Assembly (NCBI RefSeq): GCF_009730915.1
Contig: NC_052476.1
Span: 744,001 to 808,000, forward strand
Length of the DNA: 64,000 nucleotides
DNA from: Dioscorea cayenensis subsp. rotundata
Taxonomy: Eukaryota > Streptophyta > Magnoliopsida > Dioscoreales > Dioscoreaceae
Direction of reading: 5' to 3'
The notes under the pieces were generated by a model. The model was not told the origin of the DNA and searched no databases. It worked only from the letters and a program-made list of their open reading frames with translations. The position numbers and the translations under genes are program-made. Positions 10,452 through 24,710 of this stretch are shown here, piece by piece; position 1 is the first letter of the stretch, and each line of letters starts with the position of its first letter.

Positions 10452-13276
10452 CTAATTCTCCAAACTTCTCTTGTGATGATGTTGATGATGTTTTGGAGAA
10501 TTCCAATGAAGTCCATTACTAATAGACTGAGCCGAATTTTTCGGCAACTTCAACTTGTGCATGTGTCTATGGTGCTCTTTTTGCTCATCTTTTTTATGAT
10601 TATCATCATCCTTACAGATGATCTCCGGTGCGGCTGTGTAAACAAACGGCCCGGCCGGGACATCAGCGAGCTTTAAGAGTGGCTCTAATGCTTCGACGAC
10701 GTTCTTCATATCCGGCCTTGTTTTTGGTTTCCTACTCAAACATTGGTAAGCCACTTCAGCTGCCTTTTGAGCCCCCTTGAGTGAGTATTGCCCATCCATG
10801 CTAGGGTCCATTATTCGGTCTAGTTTTCGAACATCAGTTAAGTATGACTTTGCCCAATCCACAAGGTTTTGTTCTCGTGGAGGCCTATTCTTGTCTACTG
10901 ATCTTCTTCCTGTTAGAAGCTCCAGTAAAACTACTCCATAACTATATACATCACTCTTTGCAGTGAGATGACCTAAAAGGGAAAAAAATACATGTATATA
11001 TTATAATAAAATAAAATAATATTATATCAAAATTATATATATATATATATATGTATTAGTATTTTCTCTTGTAAATTACAGTCTAACTCTTCTTCTATAT
11101 ATATATATGTGATAGTTATTAGAACTTACCAGTCATGACATATTCAGGGGCTGCATATCCATGGGTGCCCATGACACGTGTGGAGACATGTGTGTCATCT
11201 CCTTGAGGACCATCTTTTGCTAAACCAAAATCTGATAGCTTTGCACTATAATCCTGAAAAGATTTATTTAAACGTTAAATTCATTGTTGTAAATTTGAAC
11301 TCATGATCTAAATTTGACTTTGTACTTTGTACTTTGTACTTGTGAATATATTCTTGTGAACAAATAGTTTATATAAAATTATTTTATTTTATTTTTTTTA
11401 ATACACCTTTATAAATAGAAAATAATTGCTATTATTACCATCTTAAAATTATAGTGTTAATGCACTCTTATAATTAAATTGCTATTTACTTTTATAAAAA
11501 TTTATCAAAAATCCTCTCATCCTCTTCAATTCATATGTTTAAACATGATTTTAAGAAAGGCATGTAAGCAAACATTTATCTTAATTTTCTATATATGTAT
11601 ATATTTTAAAAAATTAATTTCTAGCTAAAATTATTTGGAACACTTAAATTTAGTGGTTGATGTTTGAGTGGCTAGGATATCATTGAGCTGGAATGAACTA
11701 AGATCATGTGCAATGAGGGGCCCAAACTGAGTAGGATTTGAGCAAGTGCTTTAATTACACTGCTAAGTGCTAATTAAAGAATACTCAACTTGAGATTACC
11801 ACTCAAGTTCAATTATATTTGCCAAGTCCTTTAATTATCATCATCCACTTTGATTAGCCTAATGTTACTTATATTTTAAAGTTTAGCAAAAATAATTAAC
11901 AATCATAAAATATCAAACAATTGATATAATAAATTTAAAAAGCAAAAATAAATTACCGAGTCTAGTAATATGTTGGATGCTTTAAAGTCACGATAAATTA
12001 CTGGCTTCTCGGCCTCATGAAGAAATGCAAGCCCTTTTGCAGCTCCAACAGCAATCTTTAATCTCATTGACCATGTCAATGTATTGAAAAACCCTACATA
12101 AAAATCAATACATTTTAAACAATTAGTTTTTTTCCCAACTAAATAATAATAAAGAAATATTCAATTCAAACTGATTAGTTATGCAAAGTTAGCAAGTTTT
12201 TGGAATGTCAAAAAGTTGGCAAATTCTCTACTTGCCCCCCACTCCCCTTGCAATTTTATTCAAAAAAGTTAGTATGGTTGGTAAGAAGCCACACAATATT
12301 ATAATCTTTCAAACAGAACAGTAAAAATAATTACTATCCAACTTGTGTTTTGCCACGGTATAAACACTTTATTTAAATATAATTAGCCATTTTTTTTTAA
12401 AAAAACAACTTCATATGAATCTCTCATAGAGAAATATTAGTGGTCAACAACCAATAAAACACAAGCTACTTGAAAGTGAAAGCATGCATGACAATGAACC
12501 CTTCCAACAAGATTAGGTATTTGGATACTTTGAACCATCAAAATCATAAGAATAATTAAGGAAAAAAAAAAAAATAAAACACACAACCATCCGTTTTTTC
12601 ATTAATTAGAAACTTAATTAAAAATTAAAACCTACTCTTGAAAAGATGGTTCTCCAAACTCCCTCTTGACATGAACTCATACACAAGCATCCTGTGCTCA
12701 TTTTCATAGCAATATCCAATCAACTTCACAAGATTTTGATGCCTCAGTTGTCCAAGAAATATAACTTCAGCCTAAAAATAAAAAAATAAAAACATTTTTA
12801 ATTAAATATTATACATATATATATGTTCATGAATAAAATGAAATCATACTAATTAGAGTAGAATCCTTCAATAATAAATTTTTTTGGGCAATTACCTGCC
12901 ATTCTTTAGGACCTTGAGCGCCATCTTGATCGAGAAGTTTAACGGCGACAGGCTGAGCTTTGAGACCGGGCTTCAATTTATCATCGATAAAGCCTTTATA
13001 GACGGGACCGAAACCACCTTCACCGATAAATTGGCTAGTGGAGAAGCCATTAGTGACAAGTTTGAGCTCTTGAAGGGTGAAGACATGGAGATTTGATCCT
13101 ATGAGAGATATTGAGAGGTCTTCAGGGGAAAGCAATGAAGGAGAGTTGCTTATATCTGAGTATGAGAGTCTCCGGGGTGACAATGAATTGCCGGTGTGTT
13201 TTCTTGGTTTTGGTTGAGGACTAACATCTGAATTTCCAAAGCAACATAGGAGTTCCTTTAGTAAGGACTTTGGCAT
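10452..13276 (-). CDS. Receptor-like cytoplasmic kinase (RLCK-VII/PBL type)
   Basis: Five exons on the minus strand: 13276-12896, 12771-12636, 12093-11957, 11253-11130 and 10972-10452. All junctions are GT-AG and in phase, giving 432 residues. The N-terminus has a Cys pair (ELLCCFG) that could be acylated but no Gly2. The Ser/Thr kinase domain starts near residue 80: glycine loop [12 protein letters not shown], catalytic Lys in VAVKLLD, catalytic loop [17 protein letters not shown] in [10 protein letters not shown], activation segment [12 protein letters not shown], and [18 protein letters not shown]. The [11 protein letters not shown] signature and absence of an ectodomain place it in RLCK-VII, a class that relays immune and growth receptor signals at the plasma membrane. 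The tail is His/Lys-rich and probably disordered. A decayed copy of the last exon is at 5256-5727. All catalytic residues are present; the pathway partner is unknown. Confidence 0.93.
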
Positions 13277-13358
13277 CTTGTTATAGTCCTTGTATTTAGG
13301 TATACTAAAAGGAGAAGGAGAAGGAGGAGATGGAGGATGAGAAGGAGGAGATGGATGA

Positions 13359-13368
13359 TATAAATATA
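13359..13368 (-). promoter_or_regulatory. Candidate TATA element of the kinase gene
   Basis: tatatttata on the minus strand, about 83 bases before the kinase ATG at 13276. Position fits a plant TATA box; the surroundings are AT-rich, so chance is possible. Confidence 0.35.
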
Positions 13369-13371
13369 GGG

Positions 13372-14761
13372 ATGAGTTGTGTGTTGCATGAGGATGATAG
13401 AAGGGAAATGTCTTTGATGACCCATTGACTTTTATTATAATATGAAAAGAGTTGGGGAAAGTTGGAAATGGAAAATGAATGAATATATATATATATTTTT
13501 ATTATTTTTATATGTTCACGGTTTTTATTTGTTTAGTGAATTGTATTTTGTAGTTGTTGTAATGTATATATTTTTGTGTCATTAATGGAGTTGGAAGGAT
13601 TGACTTTAGCCTTTTTGAGACTTTTGGTGTATCACTTTGTAGATATAATTATATAAAGCCAATAAATGTTATTTTACTTAACCTATTTAATTTTACTTAT
13701 GTGTAAATTAAGATATATATGGCACTCCATTAGGCATTCAGTATTTGCTATAATTAATTAATTTAATTAAAAATTATATGGTATTATTGAACTCAAATTT
13801 TCTTCCCTTTCGTGATATTTTTGAAACCGTGTAATAAAATCAATTCCAAATGATGTATAAAACCAATATTTGAATTTTATTTGAATCTAATCATATTCTT
13901 TGGTTTAGTGATGCATATCCTTCTATAAAAAATAATAATTTTAATTTAAATTTTTTTTTAGGCCAATGAAAGCCCTTCTTATTAGAGTTTTAGAATTTAT
14001 GAATTAAAAAGACTTAATCAATAAATAGACAAATTGGTAAAGCGTGTTAATTTGTTCTAATTAACATGATTAATTTCTTAAATAAAAGCATATAATTGGT
14101 TCATTGAATTTTTTCCTTTTGTTTATGTTAATCTTTGAACAAAAATAGTATAATTCCAAACAAGGTATGTAGTCAATGTTTGGAAAATATTTATTAAAAA
14201 ATCAATGATATTGTTGCTAGAGTTCATGTAATATTAGCCAAGAAAGTGGTATGCAACACTGGCATATAGACAAATACATCAAGCAAAATCTGGCTACCAA
14301 AGCATACCAAATCAAGGTGTGGTTGGTGGGGCACATAGAATGGTAGCCTTTGATTATTGTGTTTTCATATATATAAGATTTATTTATTTATGGGCATAGG
14401 ACTATGTCGATTGTGGTTAATCATGATTTAAACACATATCTTATTTATATTTAATATAAAAATTACATTTTAAATGATACATTATGAAAATAATCTCTAG
14501 TTTTTAGTTTGTTTTAAATAATTAATAACATAATAGTATTTTTTAAGGCCTATTTCTACGTTTCAAGAAAAGTTATTTTGAGCATCTAAAATAATTATAT
14601 TTTATAATTTAAAATAAAAATTGCTCACAAAAAAAAATTCTCTTGATAATAAAAAAATTAAATCATGAAGTTTTTTTACTCATTAGTTTTGTGTAAGTTA
14701 TGGATTCTAAACTAGTTTAGATAATGTACTAAAAGTTCTATAAAAGTTAGATTTGTTTATG
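13372..14761. other. Intergenic
   Basis: Upstream region of the kinase gene on the minus strand. AT-rich; no gene or element recognised. Confidence 0.5.
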
Positions 14762-14773
14762 TAGATGTTTTTT

Positions 14774-14992
14774 AATAATGAGCGACAAAGTGCCCTTTTT
14801 TTATATGTAATATAAACAGTCAGGACAAACGATCTGAAACCCCACGGATGTCAGATGTATATCGATATAAAAAAATCCCCGATGAATAGATATGACAAGA
14901 GTGAACAATACGGTCAGGGAGGGATTTAAACCCATGACCTCTCTCTTATACTTTGGTGTCATACCATTGGGCTATCCAATGGTTGACTAGAA
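14774..14992 (-). mobile_element. tRNA-derived SINE, family 2, second copy
   Basis: Same family and orientation as 4983-5207. Flanked by tagatgtttttt (14762-14773 and 14993-15004). It carries the same A-box region (plus strand 'ttgggctatccaatggttga') and B box (plus 'ggatttaaacccatgacct'). The 12-base exact flanking repeat suggests a moderately recent insertion. Confidence 0.85.
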
Positions 14993-15004
14993 TAGATGTT
15001 TTTT

Positions 15005-16519
15005 GTATACATAAAAATTTAAACTCAAAACTATTTGCTTAAATAACCAAATTTTTACTGCTCAAATCAACACATTTAATTCCAACGTGTTTTTTAATAT
15101 TGAAATAAATAATGTGGAGATTTTTTTTAAATATTATCAAAATAGTGATTAGATATATGTAAATATATAAGAGAGATGTTTAGGGAAAAGAGACATCTCA
15201 ACATACATTGTGCACTAAAAGAAACAAAACATTGCTTGGTGATAAAGAAAACCTGAATATTGTCTTTTAATTTTTTTAATCATGGATTAATTTTCATGGT
15301 ATTCTTCTGATGGCTTGAAGATTAAGGCTATGGAAGAATCTAAATCACTAGTAAATTGATTTTCTAGAACTTAGTCAGCAGCCTAACCTTCTTATTTCCT
15401 AGAACCCTCTAAGCTAAATGACAAAACTACACAGAGCTTCTATGACAAGAACATTGATAATTACAAGAAGAAACTTCTAAAAATTTTGCTTTAATTTTCA
15501 TTGTTTTATTTTCATTAATTATACAAGAGAGACTTTGATGTTCATAACTTGGGAGAAAGGGTCCCATGTATTTAATCAAAAAGGGCCCCATATACTCAAC
15601 CACTCCAAATTAATGTATCGATTGATCTTATGGTCCAATAAATCATGAATGTTTTCTAGAAACAAATGTTTATATATATATTATCATATTATTTATATAT
15701 ATGTGAATATTGGTATATCTTAACTGTATAATTTATGCAATAACGTTTATTAATTAATAATGCAAATAATATCTTTGTCCATTAACACCAGATCTCTTAC
15801 GTAGAGCATTTATATCTTTTTGAGGAGACAGAGTTAGAATTTTAGTTCATCTAATTTGAAAGAACATATGTGTTAAGGTACTAAATCTACATGTGTGTTT
15901 ATTTTTTATGTGATTTGTTTGCTTTGTTAAAAAAATAAAACATTAATCAACAATAAAATATAAAAATTAATCTAATATATATATAAGAGATACATAAAGC
16001 AATATCATAACATTAATTTCAAAATTATTGATAAAGATTCGAGAAGCTTTTTTTTATAAATAATAGAATGTTAAAATCTCAGCTTTAATTTGACGTAAGT
16101 GACTGGTAAAAGTCCATAAAATGCATATAATACAAATCTAATACTTTGATTAAAACTCAAATGAACATTGAAAAAAATTTTATTTGTACACTGTTTGGCT
16201 TTTGAAAATAAATAAAATAATATTAGGTCTCGGTATTAGGTTGAGGTTAGTGACATATAATAAAACCCTAATACTTGGATTAGGATAAGGGCGCTCAACT
16301 AATTTTTCAACCTTTTTCTATTTATTTATTTAAAGTAAGATAATTAATAACGTTTATTTATTTGGTTGCATTGAAGTGTTTGCCATGTCAAAAGTCAAAG
16401 TATAAGCTCTCTTTCTCCCCCTCATTTAGTGAAGAATAGTCAACGCGGTTCTAGTCAAAATGAGTGGGAAGTTCCAATGTTCCATGATATGTTAAGATAT
16501 AACTTAGATATTTCCTTCT
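15005..16519. other. Intergenic
   Basis: AT-rich; no gene, RNA gene or element recognised. Confidence 0.5.
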
Positions 16520-16529
16520 TGGAAATGGA

Positions 16530-17026
16530 GGGTAAATTTTTCCAATGAGCACCCAAGTTTGGTCTTATATCAGTTTGAGCACTAACTTTCAATTTGTATC
16601 AAAATGACCATAAAGTTTTAATTTTGTTTCTCCGATGAGCAATTGGGGGATTTTGGTTATAATTGAGTGGACGTTGAGTCGTAAATATGATGTAAACACA
16701 TTGGAACCAAGTCGAGAACTATCCACATAATCAACCAGTTTGGAAAGGGATGAAGATAAGGAAGGGGAGGAAGGAAAGGGATGATGATGTGGTAGCCAAT
16801 TAGGCTACGTGTATAAGTTGATGATGTGGACATGTCTTTCGAGTTGGTTCCTGTGTGTCCACATCATATTTACGGCTTTCACGTCAATCGATGATAACCG
16901 GAATCCCCAAATTGCCTCATCGGGAGAAACAAAATTAAAACTTTGTGCTCATTTTGATACAAATTGAAAGTTAGTGCTCAAATTGATATAAGGCCAAACT
17001 TAAGTACTCACTTGAAAAATTTTCCC
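16530..17026. mobile_element. Mutator-like MITE with long terminal inverted repeats
   Basis: Non-coding element of 497 bases with inverted repeats of roughly 180-190 bases. The left end begins gggtaaatttttccaatgag; the right end reversed begins gggaaaatttttcaagtgag; matching continues through 'caatttgtatcaaaatga' and 'aattttgtttctcc'. The exact 10-base direct repeat TGGAAATGGA flanks it (16520-16529 and 17027-17036), close to the 9-base Mutator norm. No transposase is visible between the arms. Confidence 0.85.
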
Positions 17027-17036
17027 TGGAAATGGA

Positions 17037-17930
17037 TTACAAGTTTACAACCATCTCACATCCCATTAATCAATAAATTATTATCTCTCTTTAGTTACAT
17101 ATATATAAAGTTGAGAGCTTCCTTTTGTCTCTTTGCTCTCATTGGTTTGTGTTAATACTAGTTTACTGCCACTATATCATGATTAATATGCTGAAACTTC
17201 TTCAATATATATATATATATCATAGTGGATAGTCAACTCAGGACAACAAATGTACGTTATTTATAATTAGAGCATTGTGATTAATTAAGAACCACATGTA
17301 TTTATAGTTAGTTAATTGTGTCATGATTTCATATGATATTGGATTGGTGTTAAGTGCAATAATATAACTCAAAGTTTTTGAGGTAAATTACAAATACTAA
17401 AAACAGTACCATAGTCCCACATGGTGCTTATTCTTAAGCTTATTTAGTTTATGAATTTGTTCCCATTTATTAAAATTTAGAAACCGTGTAATTTTTATTT
17501 TTCTTTTTTTATTACTTTTTAAAAAAAGTTTTTCAACAACTCTAGCAGACATCATATATATATATATATATATATAAATCCTTAAATGGTACTTGCTTTT
17601 AATTACTCCACTTTATTCTCTCAATTCATACTTCAAGATCTCTTGGTGATTTTCAATGTGTGAAATAAGAGATTTTCTTGTGACTTTATACTTTACCATC
17701 TCTGAATAATATATATATACATATATGATTAAGTTTGGTTAGCTTTATCACCATATATAGACACACCTTAATTAATTAATTTCTAAGAAGCAATAAAAAT
17801 GTTTACAACGTTTGAGTGCTTTACAGCATGTACATGGACTAGATTATTTTGAATTAGCAAAGATTTCCCACCCAATATATTCAAAGATAACATATCTCTT
17901 CTTGTTATTTCTCTAGTCTTAAACACATAA
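17037..17930. other. Intergenic
   Basis: AT-rich with (TA)n tracts near 17205 and 17557; no gene recognised. Confidence 0.5.
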
Positions 17931-18070
17931 CTATCTTTTCTATTCTTCTCCATTACTTATTACCATCTTTTCTATTCTTCTCCATTACTTATTTCTATTC
18001 TTCTCCATTACTTATTACCATCTTTTCTGTTCTTCTCCATTACTTATTACCATCTTTTCTGTTCTCCTTC
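17931..18070. repeat. Minisatellite, about 33-base unit
   Basis: Roughly four to five copies of a pyrimidine-rich unit built from 'accatcttttctattcttct' plus 'ccattacttatt'. One copy is shortened. Strand asymmetry is strong (C/T on plus). Confidence 0.85.
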
Positions 18071-19153
18071 ATTTGTCTTCCTATATATCTTGTTCAACAT
18101 GCATATATATATGAGTGCTTTGAATAAAATAATGACCGATCGAAAAGCCGAAAAATATATGTCAAAAGACAAAGTCACAACTATAATTAATCTTGCAAAG
18201 AACTTGACAATCAATGTAAGAAGAAATTTTACATTCAAAAAGTTACTCCTTGATCTCTTCTTTGGTTGGTGCAGTCTAAGTCATGTGTTCTACTTAGCAT
18301 ACTTCTTCAAGTTTATGCATAAATATGTGAAAACTTTATAAAAGAGAACAACTCATAATTACTCAATACTCATCAAATATTAACATCTTTTATATGTCAA
18401 AAGAGATTGCTCAAATGGAATGGAATGGAATGTTTCCAAAATTAAAAAGATGAAGAAGATGAGACTTTTGAGTGCTAAGTTGTGGTTGATATTCCAAGTG
18501 ATACTATATCATGAAAACTACTGATTCTTTGATGACATCATCCAACCATTTCTTCAATGTAGTCCATCCAATTCACATCTCTATGGACTTATTCCCTTTT
18601 CATTTTCCCACCAACCTCCATGACAAAATCAGTCATTAGATATATATACACTTCTTCACATTGCTTTTGATTCAAGAAAATCTAATTATTTGATTAAATT
18701 TACTTTTGATTATTATTATATTAAAAATGAATAAAAACATAATTTATTGGAACAAAACAGCGATATAAAATATAGAACATGATATAAAGTAAAAAGCAGT
18801 TCTAACAATAGTTGAGGGAGTCACAATCAAGACAATATATATATATATATCTCTATTAAAGAAACTAAAAAAAAACCTTAACAAAAAAGGAAATTAATAT
18901 ATGAGAAATACCCCCAACTGATCGGACAACGTCAATATCATAAAATACAATATGTAAAACACTCTTACTACTCGTCCCAAAAGAGGTAGAGTCTGCTCAC
19001 GGAATTAAGATCTAGAAGTCTTATAAAGTTGAGATTTTTTTATTAAAGGGGTCGCCACTTTACTTTTAATTTTAAGTTATGATGTACAATGTAATTTAGA
19101 GATAATAACGTGTAAATACAAGTTGAATCATGTCTATATCACATAAACTCTAT

Positions 19154-19184
<31 letters not shown>

Positions 19185-20540
19185 CAATGAAAAATTTAAT
19201 TATGTGATCATCAATGAAGGTAATTAAATAATGATGTAAATATAGGATTAATATTGTCTTCATCAGTGGGGTCCTAACTTTTAACCATCACTGTCTCGGT
19301 GGCTATATAAGTCTAAAAATAACAATATTAATAATTATTATTAAAATAAAAGATAAATCACTTCATTATGATAATGAAATAGATTATAATGTGAAGTAAA
19401 ATCTAGAAAGCAGCCACTTAAATAATATCAAATACTAAATGGGACCATTAGAACAAACATCACATCTTCTTTTCTGATTTTTCTAAAGGCCGTGCAATAA
19501 TTTTCTATATACTTTTAATTGGGTCCTTAGTCTACCATCATTCATTCATTTCCTATATGATATGGTTTCAAACCAAAGTTTGGGCCTTTTCGGAGTCACG
19601 GTCAACCCTATAACCATTATTTAAATTTTTTTAAAATCTATTTTAATGGAAAAAAATTTAAATCTCATTATCCATATTTTATTTATGAGATTTTAAGTTT
19701 AACTTGAACTCATTGTAAATAATGAATAAAGTAGTTTTTTTTGTCGAATCAAAATGTTTTTTTAATAAAAATAAATAAATTATTCAAATATGTCAACATT
19801 AAACAGTGATAAAAGTAGAAAAAAATACAAAATTATATTAAACAAAAATATAAGCCGAAAGAAATAGATTGCAACTACAAAAAGTAATTGTGCAATATCA
19901 CAAAACAGAAGAAAGAAGAATGATAGATTGAGATTCCAAATTTTGATAATATAGAAAATTCGATCAACCATAGTTGCTGAAATGGGACCGTTACTTAAAG
20001 AATGCTATCGTTTGGTTATTAGCATATGGACTTCTATTGATACTAGAACAGATGCATAGAAAAATTGAGGCATCATTTGATCGTGGCAATAGAGTCCACT
20101 CTACCTTGAATCCTAGGCCCGAAACCAAAATATTGTCACAAATTTTATATATATAATGATGATAATATTTTAAGGAGAAAGGGTTATCCTCCTTTGAGGG
20201 TCAAATGGGTTGTTAGGCAAAAGGATCACTCAAGAGGTCTGTACCTATTCTCTTTATCCAAGTTTGTCTGCCAATTGTTACAAGTCCTCCCTTGACTTTG
20301 AGATGATGTCTTGTAGTTATTCCCTTTTAATTTTAATTTTAATTTTAATTTTTTTTTTAAAGGTGTAGTCCACCATTGAGATCATCATCTTTAGATTAAA
20401 AGCTTCAAACTCCTTAATTTCTGAAATAATGAAAATGTTTGAACATTATGACAAGATAATTTATCCATATTTTACTAACCTCCATTCATCAACATTTTCA
20501 TATTTGGGGGTTTTATACACTTTTGCAATGATAAGAGACA
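18071..20540. other. Intergenic
   Basis: No gene supported. A few open stretches lack coding character. (TA)n tracts occur near 18833 and 19157. About 19975-20150 has less AT bias and may be a degraded element, but I cannot name it. Confidence 0.5.
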
Positions 20541-20549
20541 CAGATCCAT

Positions 20550-21299
<750 letters not shown>

Positions 21300-21820
21300 T
21301 CTGCAGGTTCTATTGCTTTTGATTTAATTTGTGTTTCCTTTTTTGAGATAAAAGTTGAGGTTTTTGATACTGCGTGGTTTCAAACTTTAATCTGATCTTT
21401 TAGCTTTTGATGCATGCTACGAACATTGGAATTTATGGTTTTGATTACTGTGATTTGGCATCATCTCTATTGATCATAGTGATTGTTTTACTTTATTGCG
21501 TTGTGGAATGGTATTTGTTACAATGTTTAATTCTTAAAAATGGTTAAAAATGTGAGCTTTTGGATTATACCAGCCATTGGTATTGATCGTAGGTATATTG
21601 GAAAACTTCAGTTTGTGTTTGATTGCTGTATCTTTCTTTTTACTTAGTAGAAAGAGTTTAATTATCTTAGATTAAGTTTGAGTAGAAAAATGTTGGTATT
21701 TGAAATTTCATTTTTTTACTGAATTGAGTGAGGATTAGAAATTTAGATTAGCAATATGTGACACAGTAATGGTAATACCAAGGAATGTTTGTAGGAATTT
21801 AATAGAGACTTCACTGTCTT
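21300..21820. other. RPL27A 3' UTR and flank
   Basis: No further gene; AT-rich sequence following the stop, likely containing the 3' UTR. Confidence 0.5.
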
Positions 21821-22690
21821 TCATGTTCATAGTTTTAACTAATAAAGCTGTGTGCATATTAAAACTGTCTTTAGGAAGGTCTAAGGAACATTAGAGTTGG
21901 CATTGGTGATAAAGAAGATTGAACATGGTTGACATGTTTTGATTATTCACTTTTCATTGAAGAATTGAACCATAATAAACCTTGTTCTTTTGCTAATTAA
22001 TTAGTTAACACTGACACTAGATACATTTAGCTGAAATTTTCCCATCTTGTGTGTTTGTACTTTGTAACTAATGAGGCTGTGTTCAAATTAAATCTGATTT
22101 TAGTATGGATCGGAGTAGTTCTAAGGAACATTAGAGTTGTCATTGGTGATAAAGAAGAACAACTTAGATGAAAATTACGAAAGTTAGATGTGAACATAGT
22201 TAACATGTTTTGACTATTCATTTTTCATTGAACTACAATAAACCTTGTCCTTTTGGTAATTGGTTAACGCTAACACTAGATAAGTTTAGTTGAAATTTGC
22301 CCATCTTGTGTGTTCATATTTTGTAACTAATGAGGTTGTGTTCATATTAAATCTGATTTTAGTAAGGATTGGAGTCGTTTTAAGGAACATCAGAGTTGCC
22401 ATGGGTGATAAAGAAGATCAATTTCAATGAAAACTTAGAAATCTAGATGTGAACATATTTGACATGGTTTGACTATTCATTTTTGTTTAGTTGAAATTTG
22501 CCCATCTTGTATATCTTTACTTTGAAGCAAAGAAGGCTTTTTGTGGTTAGTGTTAGTTTTCAAGGAACAATTAAGTTGCAATTAGTGATAAAGAAGAGCT
22601 ATATATGTTGATGTAACAAAAATTGAGGAAGCTAGATAGTACATATCATTGTAGTTTTCAGGTAACAAAAATTGGTCATCATGGACATGT
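21821..22690. repeat. Degenerate tandem repeat, unit about 200-250 bases
   Basis: Three clear copies and one partial copy in a row, starting near 21821, 22054, 22314 and 22515. Each carries, in order, 'taactaatgaggctgtgttc', 'ctaaggaacattagagttg', 'attggtgataaagaaga', 'gacatgttttgactattca' and 'aaatttgcccatcttgt'. The copies have diverged by substitutions and indels. Confidence 0.8.
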
Positions 22691-23404
22691 TTTGATCATG
22701 CTACACTACATAATACATGCCATTGTGGTTTTCAGGTAAAAAAAACAGGGCTCTAATTTTATGAAAATGTCTGGAAGATGAAGTTCTGAATTTGTTAATT
22801 CTTGATATGAATGTTAATTGATATAGATTGGTAGCAAGCTCTCCTTTTCCAAAGATTTCTTTGCAGCACATATTCACTATATTCACTATTGTCTGGAAGT
22901 TGTTTTTATTTGTTTATTTATGGTGGGATTATTTTATTGATCCTTAAATGCAGGTGTGTTGAAATTTTTTAAAAAATTGCTTTGTGGTTTTGATGGCTTT
23001 CCTTTACCATTGGAACCAAACTGAAATTTCTGTTGTGTTTAGTGATTTGTTTATTTATTTTTATTTGAGGTTATAAAATCGAAATTAAATTAATTGAAAA
23101 TTTGGTTCGGCTATAACTGATTATAACTAAACAACTTTAGAGAAATGTTATTAGGAATTGAATTTCACTAGTGGATAAATTTGAAGTTGCAAACTCTTTA
23201 TTTATAAAGAGAAAACAAATGCTCTCAAAAAATATCTACTCTCTTCTTTCTATTTTTTTCACTCACTTGATGTGTTGTGAGAGTTTCATCTCTTGTCTAT
23301 TATAGGCGAGAGTTGGATGAGATTAAAGAGGTTAACTGATTAACATTAAATTAACTCACATAATCTTGTCTTAATCTAACAGCCGCTATCATTAACACAT
23401 GTAC
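22691..23404. other. Intergenic
   Basis: No gene recognised. It leads into the protease relic at 23405. Confidence 0.5.
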
Positions 23405-24500
23405 ACACTTTCATCTTCACCATCATCATCATCATCAAAATTAACAAGATGTCCCTCTCTTCTAAGTATATATCATCATTCTTTTTACCATTCCATGCCG
23501 CGTCTATTCTTTAATATTGTGACTATAAAAAATTCATCCTTTCCACTCTTGGCGACTCTCATGACTCCCCTACTTTTGTTGAATTTGCTCAAACGTATGT
23601 ATATATTTATAATTTGTTCAAACGTGTGTATGTATTTATAAGCCTTGCATAATAAACAGATGCTTGTTTAGGGGTGTTAACGAGTCCCGCCCCCATCCCC
23701 GTTGGTGGTGGGAATGGGGATTCCCAGTCCCCTAATTTTCTAACGGGGAAATTGCTTCTCTGTCCCCGTCCTCACGGGGATCCTCAAGGAGATTCTCCAT
23801 TTGCAAACATTGATATTACATTTTAGTAATTTACTTATAAATTTTATTTTTTTAAAAAATAAATTTAATACCAATACATCTGAAAAAAATAAAATAAAAA
23901 TAAAAAACACTATATTCAAATAAAAAACACTATTGAATATAGGATACATACATGAAAACTACTTAGAGCTCAATAAATTTGTCAAACCAATATATATAAA
24001 AAAACTTATATATATATATATATATATATCAAAATAGTTTTCAATATAGATTCAAAATATTCATGTAAGCATGTGGTATGGTACAATCTAAAATTAAAGT
24101 TATTTGTATCCTTATTTAGCCCTTTGAATTTTTAAATATTGAGAAAAAATTATATATAAGAATCAACGGAGGAGATAAACAAAAGCGTTGATGAAAATAA
24201 TCTCAACCTAATCAGGTTCACAAATGAGAGGGGACTTTCATATATAAAAATTTGTAATCAATTATAAGATTTCTAATTCTTCATATATATATATATATAT
24301 ATATATACATATGTATGAATGTGTTTTCTTCTCTATTTCCAAAATTTAGAGATCTGAGCTGGGAAGAATTCCAAACAAAATGTACGGAATTATCCGACAG
24401 GCAATTTTGATCATGCATGAACAACACATAAATATGCAAATACAAACTCACCAATGCACCTAATTCCAATCCTCAGATGACACTAAATAAAAATCTTAAG
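23405..24500 (+). pseudogene. Aleurain-type cysteine protease relic (exons 1-3 only)
   Basis: Decayed copy of the 5' part of the protease at 27577-29248. Exon 1 homology runs 23405-23602 ('catcctttccactcttggc' and 'gaatttgctcaaac' match the complete gene). Exon 2 homology is near 24160-24235 ('ggaggagataaacaaaag', 'aatctcaac.taatcagg'). Exon 3 homology is near 24350-24500 ('gagctgggaagaattcc', 'caaactcaccaatgcacc'). All three are broken by stops and indels. No catalytic-domain exon follows. A GC-rich repeat (23668-23800) sits in the first intron. Confidence 0.85.
23668..23800. repeat. GC-rich repeat, possible hAT terminus
   Basis: Starts ttaggggtgttaacgagtcc and continues with C- and G-rich runs ('cccgcccccatccccgttgg', 'tggggattcccagtcccc'). 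A TAGGGGTGT start resembles plant hAT ends, but I find no matching second end or 8-base duplication, so the class is uncertain. Confidence 0.35.
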
Positions 24501-24710
24501 ACAATTGAATTCAGTACGTAGGAAGGATCAATTAAAACATGTTGAAATGTCTTTGGGAAGGATTGGATATCATGAGGATTGAAAATGGTACAAAAGAAAA
24601 CAAAAATGGCCTCAGTGAGATATAATACCAAATCAATAAATCAGAAAAAAGCTATAATGCGAATTAATTAAATTAATTAATAAATAACTGCCACATAATT
24701 AATTATGTGA

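Noticed and set aside
16964-17155. Open frame over the right arm of the Mutator-like MITE
   Set aside because: Part of a non-coding inverted repeat; the mirrored arm shows no matching conserved frame.
17931-18070. CRISPR-like regular array
   Set aside because: Head-to-tail minisatellite without unique spacers, in a plant genome.
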